From the NCBI GenBank assembly GCA_949987565.1, contig OX465112.1, positions 15,159,951-15,223,950 on the forward strand: DNA of 64,000 nt, written 5' to 3'. A program made the translations under genes and the position numbers. This DNA comes from Luidia sarsii. Taxonomy: Eukaryota > Echinodermata > Asteroidea > Paxillosida > Luidiidae. Positions within the stretch are counted from its first letter, which is position 1. Each line of letters starts with the position of its first letter. Below are positions 58,101-64,000 of the stretch, one piece after another. The notes beneath the pieces are model-generated. The model was not told the DNA's origin and did no database searches. It saw nothing but the letters and a program-made list of their open reading frames with translations.

Positions 58101-61100
58101 TATCTCTATGGGGGCTGGTGGTCCCTACTGGTATTAAATTGAATTTGCCATCCCCCAAAGCTGGAGCTTGCCACCCTAGAAATTCACGTTTTTTTCACGG
58201 TCTGTTTAGTGACCTGAAGATGTCCTTATCAGGTCAGAGAAGCGATTATTTTCACGGTGAATCTACTGTAAGACGATGTAAGATGCACCGTGAAATCACA
58301 GTGACTTTTTAGTTTCACGGCGCAATGACATTTTCACCCCTTTTTAACGGTTTAGATGTTCATAATGCCATGTGTTCCAACCAAACAGTGGCAAGATTTT
58401 AGTTCAATACCCTCAACGTAAAAGTCTGGGGGGAAAAACACAATAGACCACCTATTGTTATGAAAACAATAGTCATTGTCTGCCACAATCAAATTTCGTA
58501 AAAATTGGACACGTGTAGTTTTCCGAAAAGTCAAAATTTTATGACGTGTTTGTGTGGTGCATATAATGTAGGCGGATTAAAGTGCATGTTTTGTACACAG
58601 CCACGTACAGTCTGTATTCTGCTGGGCCCCATTGTGTAGACCCACCAATGCCTACCGACAAAATCTTTCATAAACATTACTCGCTTGACAGTACACTCTT
58701 ATCGTGTTTCAATTGTTCGTTACAGTGACTCCAGAACACTGAATGATGCCAATAGAGACGTTCTTCGGGTCAAGGTTCAACATGCGTTCAATATGGACCC
58801 CGATGACTCGACCGAATTGGACAATCTTGTCGAGGATGTCATCCTGTGCATCAAGTATAAAAAGATGGTAAAGTGCTTGGAAGGACATTATGACCATCAT
58901 TACTGGGAAAGACGCTTGGGGGAGGGGAAGTAGCTGAGAAAGTAGCTCATTGGTTTAATTGAATTAATAGATCAATTGTTTCCTAGTCAGGGATAACGTT
59001 CAAAATAAGATAGTCAGTTGCTAATCAGTTACATTCCTCTGAAGTAAATGGGGGGAAAAATATTGCAAACTGCTCACTGACCAAAATGATCTGCAATACA
59101 TTCATCGCAAAAGTTAGAGGGCCTGACGTTTCGATCCTAACAGGACCTTTGCCTTTGAGAAAGGTCCTACTAGGATAGAAACGTCATCACACTATGAGCA
59201 TCTACAAACTGTGAAAAGGGGTGAAAATGTAATTTAGCCTTGACAAGAAAATTCACAGTTTTGTCACCCCTATTTCAGTTTTCACAGCATTTTCATGGCA
59301 TTTTCACCAGTGGTCTCCATGGCAACATTCCTGGTGGTTTGGAAGTATCTGGGAGTAACAGTTACAAGGACAGCATACAGGACCCTCTATGGTGGCTGAG
59401 AGATCCTACATGTAATTGATGTAGTCAAGGCTAGAGCAATTGCCACCCTATAGATATTCATGGCCTTTTCATGGTCTCTTTCTTTAGTGACCTGAAGATG
59501 TCCTTATCAGGTCAGAGAGGCCATTTTTTTTCATGTTGAATTCACTGTAAAATGCGCCGTGAAATCACAGTGATGTTTTAGTTTTTCTGGATTTTGAGAT
59601 TCAGTTTACACATTCCTTTGAATTTTAATCAATATTGTAATGGTTTCCAATATGCCCTGTGTATTTTTCAATTTTTGCTTGTGTACCCGATTAAGCCGCC
59701 TTGCAAACTATACAGGGAATCTCTCAAAGCAATAGACATTGTAATGCATTGCTATTGATTCAGAATGTGATTGATGACTTGCTTTACTTTTGCATTACAG
59801 ATGACTGTCTTCCAAATGGTCGACACGGTTGAAAATGCAGGTTTGGATCATGCCATCTTGACAGGATTGCTGAAAGGTAAAGACCACAGAGAATCGCCAC
59901 TCGTTGGTCCTTGTCTCGGGAAGAGACCAACGAACGATCCATTTTCAAGCAGATGAACAGATCTGCTATGTGCATCTGTGATATAGACACATACACGGAA
60001 TACATGAAGATGCAGTTGTATAGATTTTACCATGTTATCTTAATAGATTGCCCCAAGTGGTAAGGAACAAGAAGTCTTCACAAAAATTGAATATTTCAGA
60101 CTTTAACTATATATTTTTTAAGGTGATATACAAAAATGTTGCAAACTGCTTACTGACTAAAATTATTTAGTGGGCGTGACGTTTCGATCCTAGCAGGACC
60201 TTTCTCAAAGGCAGAGTGACAAGGACAAAACAGATACATGTACACGAAGGAAGGGGGAGAGAGTGAGAGTGAATACAGTTTTTTTGTTTAAAGCCCCTAC
60301 ACAACATTGGTAAGATCGAAAAACAGAAATGGTCACAGATTTACATGAAACTTATACAGTTTGAAGAAGGTTATAGTAGAAACCTCTCACTGAAATATTT
60401 CTGCCTAAAATGTTGTATTTTGGGAGAAATGAGTAAAAGAAATAGCTTACGTCTCACCGAGATCTAAACTATTTTTCGGAACAGTACGGCGTTGAATGCT
60501 GCATTTTCGCGAAACAAATGAAGCGGTTTTTACGATTTTCTCGAGACTCGGTTGGCGGATTGAGCTGAACTTTTCACAGGCGTGCTATTTCATGCATATG
60601 TTGGATCAGACAACGTATGGATGCTATTCTTTGACATCGACCAATGTTGTGTAGGGGCTTTAAATGCAAATATTCTCTCGTCAAAGAATACAAGAAATAT
60701 TACATTGATTTCAAATAAAGTCAAACAAATAAAGGAAAACTGGCTGACCAGGACTTGAACCTGAGACCTCTGGATTAACGTACCAGTGCTCTTACCATCT
60801 GAACTATCCAGCCCTTAGATGGTGGCCTTCCCAGTCAATATGTCTTTACCAGGATGGGGGTGCCACCCAGAAGCACTCATTCATTAATTGCTGTATATAT
60901 CTCCACGGATCAGTGCAAGCAACCGATTGGGCAGTTGTAAACCTGGTTACAGCAACTCGGGGATCACACAAATCAGCTTTTCCAGTTTCAGTAATTCTTG
61001 TCAAAACCGATTTCAGTTTATTTCAAATAGATCATAGATTGACTAGCAAATTGGCCTAACTTCATTGTACTCTACAACCTTTACTTGTTTCACACAGCTC

Positions 61101-62944
61101 AGGCATCTACTCCCACCTATAAATTAGCATTGGCGTTGTCATGGAATCGTGTGGATGTGGCCGAAAAAAAGATCTTTGTGGACGACCAAGATTGGCCGGT
61201 TAGTGAAGTTGTAGATTTTACTCCCTTCAAAAAGAAAACATTATGTCCACAGACACTATGAATATCTAAACCATGAAAATGGGTGAAAATGTTATTTTGG
61301 CATGATACTAAAAAATCACTGATTTCAGGGTGCATTTTACATTGAATTCACCATGAAAAAAATTGCCTCTCTGACCTGATAAGGCCATCTTCAGGTCACT
61401 AAAGAGACAGTGAAAAAAAAGGAATATCTAGGGTGGCAAGCTCCAGCCTTGAGGGATGGCTAATTCAATTACCAGTACAGGTAGGGCCCCCAGCCCCCAT
61501 AGAGCTACTGTGTTACTCCCAGTTACTTTGAAACTGCCTCTGGCCATCTACCACCAGGAATGTGACTTTGGAGACCACTGGTCAAAATACCATGAAAATG
61601 CCATGAAAACTGTTGGCTAATTGTGCGTCACGAAATAGGGGTGTAAACACTGTGTTTTCTTTTCAAGGCTAAATGACATTTTCACCCCGTTTCCACGGTG
61701 ATATTCATAGTGAGATGTCATGACCATCACACACAGAAAATAGGTTTGCGGTAACACCATGCAAAATTCTCTTTTGTGAGTATGTGTGGTTCTGGAAAAA
61801 AAAACGAGGAATTTGACATTTCAAACAATATACTTTGTTTGTCATCAGTCACCCGAAGACAAACAGAGCTTTTGAAATGTCGAGTTCCTCCGGTTCTTTT
61901 CAGAACCACAAATACTCACAAAAGAGAATTGTGCATCGTGGAATTACCCCAAATCTAATTACTTGTTCTCCTATTCTCACCATGAAAACCTTCAAATCTC
62001 ATTTCACGCTGAAGATGACATCATCTTTGTTTCTTGTTTCTTGATAGCCTGGTAGCCTGGATCCTTACATCATGCAATCGCTGATGCACAACCAAGTGGA
62101 CTTCTTACGACTCTTCTTGCAGCAAGGAGCCATTATGAAGGATTTCTTGACAGTGGCCAGGCTGCGTCGTCTCTATAACTCGGTAAACGGACCCGGTGTA
62201 TAGACCATCATAATTATAGGCCAGGTGCTGTGGTCCAACAGTACTCGTCTGCAGGGTTGAAAGTTGCTTGTTTGAATCCCGCATGGACCAGAAGATGGAA
62301 AACTCCCTCTCACTATGAACATCTAAACCGTGAATAAAGAGGGGTGAAAATGTCATTTCGCCGTGAAACTCAAAAGTCACTGTGATTTCGCGGTGCATTT
62401 TACAGTGAATTCACCATGAAAAATAATCGCCTCCCTGACCTGATATGGACATCTTCAGGACGCTAAAGAGACCGTGGAAAAAAAAGTGAATATCTAGGGT
62501 GGCAAGCTCCAGCCTTGAGGGATGGCTAATTCAATTACCAGTAGGGACCACCAGCCCCCATAGAGGTACTGTATGATGTCCTTGTAACTGTAACTCCCAG
62601 ATACTTCTAAATTGTCTCTAGCCATTTACCACCAGTAATGTGACATTTTCACCCCTTTTTCACGGTTAAGATGTTCATAGTATGTGCCTCTCTAGTAAGG
62701 TACATCCCCTATGGTGTAATGGTAGTGTGGGACACCCTGTACCAAACCAATGATGTGCATACCTAGCTACCCTGTCATCCTTTTCGTAAGCTAGACACCA
62801 CAGGTATTTTCATTCACTGTTTACTGTATCTTGGATGTTTGTTCGCGGCACAGTTTTAATTTTGTTCATGTTTTCTTAACATCTTTTTAGGTCAGTCAAC
62901 AACATGCACTTAGATTCTATGTCGCATCAGTGAACAACACAAAG
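48920..62944 (+). CDS. TRPM: TRPM-family cation channel, N-terminal 608 codons (partial)
   Basis: Exons: 48920-49138, 50703-50794, 52645-52915, 53301-53465, 54449-54667, 56348-56528, 57721-57889, 58726-58867, 59801-59876, 61098-61198, 62048-62182 and 62891-62944. All phases match without a stop. TRPM channels are tetrameric calcium-permeable cation channels. The window covers the cytosolic TRPM homology region: an acidic N-terminus; WILENFKKKGCIKFV...CHCG; PTDAFGEIQF; PRLVISLTGGGRNF; TTDAWIITTGFNAGV; CIGLTPWG; HTHFILIDNG; PVVLVVLEGG; CDGSGRAADLIAFA; LALALSWNRVDVAEKKIF; and FLRLFLQQGA. These match the SLOG-like nucleotide-binding fold and the following helical repeats of TRPM proteins. The CHCG part recalls TRPM2/8 and the later part TRPM1/3/6/7, so the subfamily is open. 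The transmembrane and C-terminal exons lie beyond the window. Confidence 0.93.
49365..49824. mobile_element. MITE with TTA target duplication (Harbinger-like)
   Basis: AGCCGTGTCCGCACTGGACT and its exact reverse complement form the ends, bordered by TTA (49362-49364 and 49825-49827). The inside repeats GGTAAACTAACCGAG/ACTCGGTAAA motifs in both directions. A 3-bp TTA duplication suits PIF/Harbinger. It lies in TRPM intron 1. Confidence 0.88.
50066..50476 (+). mobile_element. TTAA-flanked MITE, family 1, with an internal insert
   Basis: AAGCCCCTACACAACATTGG...AATGTTGTGCAGGGGCT with TTAA on both sides. After GAGTCTCAA (about 50188-50227) it carries about 40 bases (AGGCAGAGTGACAAGGACAA...) taken from the separate dispersed-repeat family. 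Confidence 0.92.
50703..50794 (+). CDS. TRPM: TRPM coding exon 2
   Basis: Encodes KQRRPGQWILENFKKKGCIK then FVQDPNRANR plus two bases. It aligns with the SWIPENIKKKEC-type motif that opens the TRPM homology region. Acceptor TTTTTTTTACAG, donor GTAAGT. Confidence 0.95.
50896..52571. repeat. 61-bp satellite in TRPM intron 2
   Basis: About 27 tandem units near 61 bp (GTGCAGCAGGGTTAGGGTCC-ACAGAATCCCACAGAGTGTA-CCCTCTGTTACATCTTGTTGA). Later units are shortened to about 55 bp. Most units contain GGGTTAGGGT, a telomere-like decamer. The first unit (50896-50955) is degenerate. It fills almost the whole intron. Confidence 0.96.
52645..52915 (+). CDS. TRPM: TRPM coding exon 3
   Basis: Begins (I)CHCGRNRRGHTS, then a Ser/Arg-rich, poorly conserved stretch, then WKTDENLVEFPTDAFGEIQF and KESVERLSTAK. 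The PTDA(F/Y)G-x-I-x-F motif is a TRPM hallmark. Acceptor TCTTCAG, donor GTGAGC. Confidence 0.95.
53301..53465 (+). CDS. TRPM: TRPM coding exon 4
   Basis: Encodes FVRLSDNTEMKLILHLLTKY, then WKLSKPRLVISLTGGGRNFS and INHKDKETFSRGIFK. It is the first strand-loop of the SLOG-like fold (LVIS-x-TGG). Acceptor GTCCGTAG, donor GTGAGA. Confidence 0.96.
53750..53938 (-). repeat. Dispersed repeat copy, inverted, in TRPM intron 4
   Basis: CCTTCGTGTACATGTATCTG...TGCCTTTGAGAAAGGTCCTG...TAGCAGTTTGCAACATTTTT is the reverse complement of the copy at 60121-60275. Confidence 0.8.
54034..54343 (+). mobile_element. MITE family 1, 5'-truncated copy
   Basis: Starts at ACATGCATGAAATAGCACAC inside the consensus and ends AGGGGCT before TTAA. 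The first 70 or so bases are missing. Confidence 0.85.
54449..54667 (+). CDS. TRPM: TRPM coding exon 5
   Basis: Encodes AACTTDAWIITTGFNAGVPP, a middle part LVGSIVQLSQTQHWIMNTRN, and CIGLTPWGYVDGSHQLLTRH plus GQ. WI(I/L)T-G and I-G-x-x-PWG are TRPM signatures. Acceptor GAAATAG, donor GTATAA. Confidence 0.96.
54798..54991. mobile_element. pogo/Tigger-like MITE copy
   Basis: ACAGTGGGACGTCCGGCTAT then AACGAACATCCGG at the left. GTTCGGTATA, CATTCGTTATAGCA and a degraded right end (CGTTCCTCTGTA) follow. Related to 43271-43449. Confidence 0.65.
55292..55656 (+). mobile_element. TTAA-flanked MITE, family 1
   Basis: AAGGCCCTACACAACATTAG...CCAATGTTGTATAGGGGCT, bordered by TTAA at 55288-55291 and 55657-55660. 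Confidence 0.92.
55857..56262 (+). mobile_element. MITE family 2 (CACTATGAACATCTAAACCG ends)
   Basis: Begins CACTATGAACATCTAAACCG and ends CGGTTTAGATGTTCATAGTG. Inside, TGAAAATGTCATTTAGCCGT and its inverse make long subterminal repeats. Other copies: 57906-58367, 59190-59590, 61255-61712 and 62311-62681. Confidence 0.92.
56348..56528 (+). CDS. TRPM: TRPM coding exon 6
   Basis: Encodes GSYPAHYKVNPVVSKGRPIP, then LNADHTHFILIDNGLKGEES and YGSEIKMRSMIEKAISAPQE plus one base. The H-(S/T)-HFIL-(V/I)-D-(D/N)-G motif is invariant in TRPM channels. Acceptor TTTCCTCAG, donor GTATGA. Confidence 0.96.
57440..57520 (-). mobile_element. tRNA-derived SINE, inverted copy
   Basis: GCACTCTTACCATCTGAGCT then ATCC is the reverse complement of an A-box region; TGGACCTGAGACCTCTGG follows the family consensus. 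It faces the forward copy at 57530-57665. Confidence 0.65.
57530..57665 (+). mobile_element. tRNA-derived SINE, forward copy
   Basis: CACCCCTGCAAAGACTAGTT...GGTCTCGGGTTCAAGTCCTG with a clear B box GGGTTCAAGTC and a degraded A box. It ends 55 bases before TRPM exon 7. Confidence 0.7.
57721..57889 (+). CDS. TRPM: TRPM coding exon 7
   Basis: Encodes DGLGLPVVLVVLEGGIDTIF, then NVKNAVERSIPAVVCDGSGR and AADLIAFAYNRAEGE plus two bases. (V/C)-x-GSGR-x-AD is the conserved SLOG-fold turn. Acceptor TGCTTTGCAG, donor GTAAGT. Confidence 0.97.
57906..58367 (+). mobile_element. MITE family 2
   Basis: CACTATGAACATCTAAACGG...AACGGTTTAGATGTTCATAATG. TACCAACC just left and TTCCAACC just right (about 9 bases further out) could be an 8-bp target duplication. 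It starts 16 bases after exon 7. Confidence 0.9.
58726..58867 (+). CDS. TRPM: TRPM coding exon 8
   Basis: Completes Asn with the previous exon, then encodes DSRTLNDANRDVLRVKVQHA, FNMDPDDSTELDNLVEDVIL and CIKYKKM. Acceptor CGTTACAG, donor GTAAAG. The helical linker after the SLOG-like domain. Confidence 0.93.
59190..59590 (+). mobile_element. MITE family 2, 3' end degraded
   Basis: CACTATGAGCATCTACAAAC...GCGCCGTGAAATCACAGTGA, then fades out. The terminal CATAGTG is not found. It abuts a dispersed-repeat copy (59048-59188). Confidence 0.75.
59801..59876 (+). CDS. TRPM: TRPM coding exon 9
   Basis: Encodes MTVFQMVDTVENAGLDHAIL then TGLLK plus one base, like the (L/M)-x-T-V-F...D-x-AIL-x-ALLK motif of TRPM channels. 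Acceptor TGCATTACAG, donor GTAAAG. Confidence 0.93.
60121..60275 (+). repeat. Dispersed repeat copy, best-preserved example
   Basis: GTGATATACAAAAATGTTGC, then GACGTTTCGATCCTAGCAGG, then ACCTTTCTCAAAGGCAGAGT and GACAAGGACAAAACAGATAC. It ends about 15 bases before a family-1 MITE. Confidence 0.8.
60292..60659 (-). mobile_element. TTAA-flanked MITE, family 1, inverted
   Basis: AAGCCCCTACACAACATTGG...ACCAATGTTGTGTAGGGGCT with TTAA on both sides (60288-60291, 60660-60663). At 368 bp with intact ends, it is the best-preserved copy. Confidence 0.94.
60737..60850 (-). mobile_element. tRNA-derived SINE, inverted
   Basis: GACTTGAACCTGAGACCTCT (B-box complement) and CTTACCATCTGAACTATCC (A-box complement), then CCCTTAGATGGTGGCCTTCC. 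Confidence 0.75.
61098..61198 (+). CDS. TRPM: TRPM coding exon 10
   Basis: Encodes (A)QASTPTYKLALALSWNRVDV then AEKKIFVDDQDWP. L-x-L-A-(W/L)-(D/N)-R-(V/I)-D-(V/I)-A is a strong TRPM motif. Acceptor TTTCACACAG, donor GTTAGT. Confidence 0.96.
61255..61712 (-). mobile_element. MITE family 2, inverted
   Basis: CACTATGAATATCTAAACCA...ACGGTGATATTCATAGTG, in the opposite internal orientation to the copies at 55857 and 57906. Confidence 0.88.
61735..62005. repeat. Fold-back repeat (GGTTTGCGGTAACACC family)
   Basis: AGGTTTGCGGTAACACCATG with CAAAATTCTCTTTTGTGAGT at the left is mirrored by ACTCACAAAAGAGAATTGTG at the right; CTCATGGTGAGAAT-type sequence lies at the end. Related fragments occur at 21690-21890, 23740-23860 and 63015-63130. 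Confidence 0.65.
62048..62182 (+). CDS. TRPM: TRPM coding exon 11
   Basis: Encodes PGSLDPYIMQSLMHNQVDFL, then RLFLQQGAIMKDFLTVARLR and RLYNS. It aligns with the (L)-x-x-AM-x-x-AL...FV-(K/R)-L-(F/L)-(L/I)-x-x-G helices and LT-x-x-x-L-x-x-LY-N of TRPM. Acceptor TTGATAG, donor GTAAAC. Confidence 0.96.
62311..62681 (-). mobile_element. MITE family 2, inverted, with internal deletion
   Basis: CACTATGAACATCTAAACCG...ACGGTTAAGATGTTCATAGT. CCTCTC lies just before and just after. It lacks the part between TAATGTG and ACATTTTCACC seen in the longer copies. Confidence 0.88.
62891..62944 (+). CDS. TRPM: TRPM coding exon 12
   Basis: Eighteen codons, VSQQHALRFYVASVNNTK. Acceptor CATCTTTTTAG, donor GTAAGT, phase 0 at both ends. 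It is short and poorly conserved, but frame and sites fit. Confidence 0.75.
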
Positions 62945-64000
62945 GTAAGTAATTATGATTTTTCTTTTTTATGGCCGATTGATTCATCCCGTCAATAGAA
63001 ATAGGAATAAGTGAAAGGTTTGCGGTGACACCATGTACGTAGCACTTCTCTTTCAAGAAGGAGTGTGGCTCTGAAAAGAGCCAGTGACTCAACATTTTGG
63101 GTAGTGTGCCCATCAGGAGACTGTTGGATTCCAACTATCATCGGTGCATACGGGTATATGTGTAACGAAATCGAGCCATACCGAAAGAAAAGAAAACTAG
63201 GAAATGCGGGAAAATTTAACTTCTGTGGTGCAAGGGATAATTTATTAATCTAAGTAATGCAGAGATAATTACTACAGTAAAGAAATCAGGTTAGGGATAA
63301 CGCCCCTAATTTTCAGTAGATTAATGGATGTAACCAGGGTGTATGTTTGGTGTCCGGTACAGAGAGAAAAACAAATGTTGACCCCAAATCTCCCCTAAAA
63401 AGGAACGAACTTACTTTAATCGGGCAAAAGAGAAGAAAATGGCAACCCAAGAGAAGGTAAGCATCAGAACATCTCCGACCAGGGACATGCCGAGAGTCCA
63501 CACCCTCCACCCGATGTTGTTTCCTCAGAACCCCAGGACTGACTCAACCCAACATTCCATTCACTCAGGTTTTTAAACCACCCCGCCTAAAATGCCCAGG
63601 TTTGCACAAAGGAGGACCCAAAACTCCCTCTGAGGAACACAAAGGCTTCATGAATATGTTGCCCAGAGGATACTGAAGACTGTAGCAGACTAGTCCACAT
63701 CCTCCCAGAGGGGAGTCCAGTGTTCGCCCGTACCAAGTGGCCTGTGGGGGGGGGTTGGTTCTTTACATATGCCTTTTGAGAAAGTGCTCAGGCATGGAGA
63801 TTATTTCCCGCCCAGTGTAGCCACTGGAGCGTGTAGGATTTTCCCGTCAGTGTGACCACAGAAATCTTGATAGAAATTAATGGAAGGCTGTGAACATGCA
63901 GTATGATAATTCTGGTGATAGTTCTGTATGATAGTTCTGGTTCACTGCTCAACTTAGTCCTTTCAGATATAGGCTTGATATCTACAAATGCACAGTTTCT
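62945..64000 (+). other. TRPM intron 12, no further exon recognised
   Basis: Holds a fold-back repeat fragment (63015-63130) and otherwise unremarkable sequence. I could not identify the next TRPM exon before the window ends. Confidence 0.6.

Noticed and set aside
63421..63456. Possible small TRPM exon ending GAGAAG|GTAAGC
   Set aside because: It has a good donor but a weak acceptor, and the encoded residues do not match TRPM at this position.

Overview
This is a nuclear genomic window from an animal. It holds intron-rich genes with consensus GT-AG splice sites, many short non-autonomous DNA transposons (MITEs), tRNA-derived SINEs, minisatellites and long CT/GA microsatellites. The repeat style, the frequent word TAGGCCTA, and two bilaterian genes with short exons suggest a marine deuterostome invertebrate, most likely an echinoderm (perhaps a sea star). 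That assignment is inference; no marker in the window proves it.

Two genes are well supported, both on the + strand. GLRX3 (glutaredoxin-3/PICOT) is complete: eight coding exons from the ATG at 33864 to the stop at 43057-43059, 341 aa, with a thioredoxin-like domain and two CGFS monothiol glutaredoxin domains. A TRPM-family cation channel starts at 48920. Twelve coding exons (608 codons, all phases compatible) run to 62944, covering only the cytoplasmic N-terminal homology region; the membrane channel part lies beyond the window. A third, weaker locus at about 16.1-17.4 kb carries pieces of a Cys/His-rich domain split by a frame break.

Layout: 1-13.5 kb has no recognisable gene, with polypurine microsatellites and a 181-bp tandem duplication holding CRE-like and CTCF-like motifs. 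13.5-20 kb is bounded by two CT microsatellites and holds a dispersed 16-18 bp motif, a 19-bp repeat array with inverted end copies, a hairpin MITE and the Cys/His fragment. 20-33 kb is mostly non-coding, with a TTAA MITE, a LINE 3' remnant, a CCAAT-bearing minisatellite (27.1-28.2 kb) and a 472-bp MITE. 33.8-43.2 kb is GLRX3. 43.2-48.9 kb is repeat-rich intergenic sequence. 48.9-64 kb is the 5' half of the TRPM gene, its introns loaded with two MITE families and a 61-bp satellite.

The most striking features are within GLRX3. A 322-bp segment of intron 5/exon 6 has been copied into intron 3 and is flanked by perfect 51-bp direct repeats. The present exon 7 and its flanks are a near-identical copy of exon 5, sitting next to a 23-bp remnant of another exon start. 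Intron 4 also holds, on the minus strand, a repeat with a hammerhead-ribozyme-like core.
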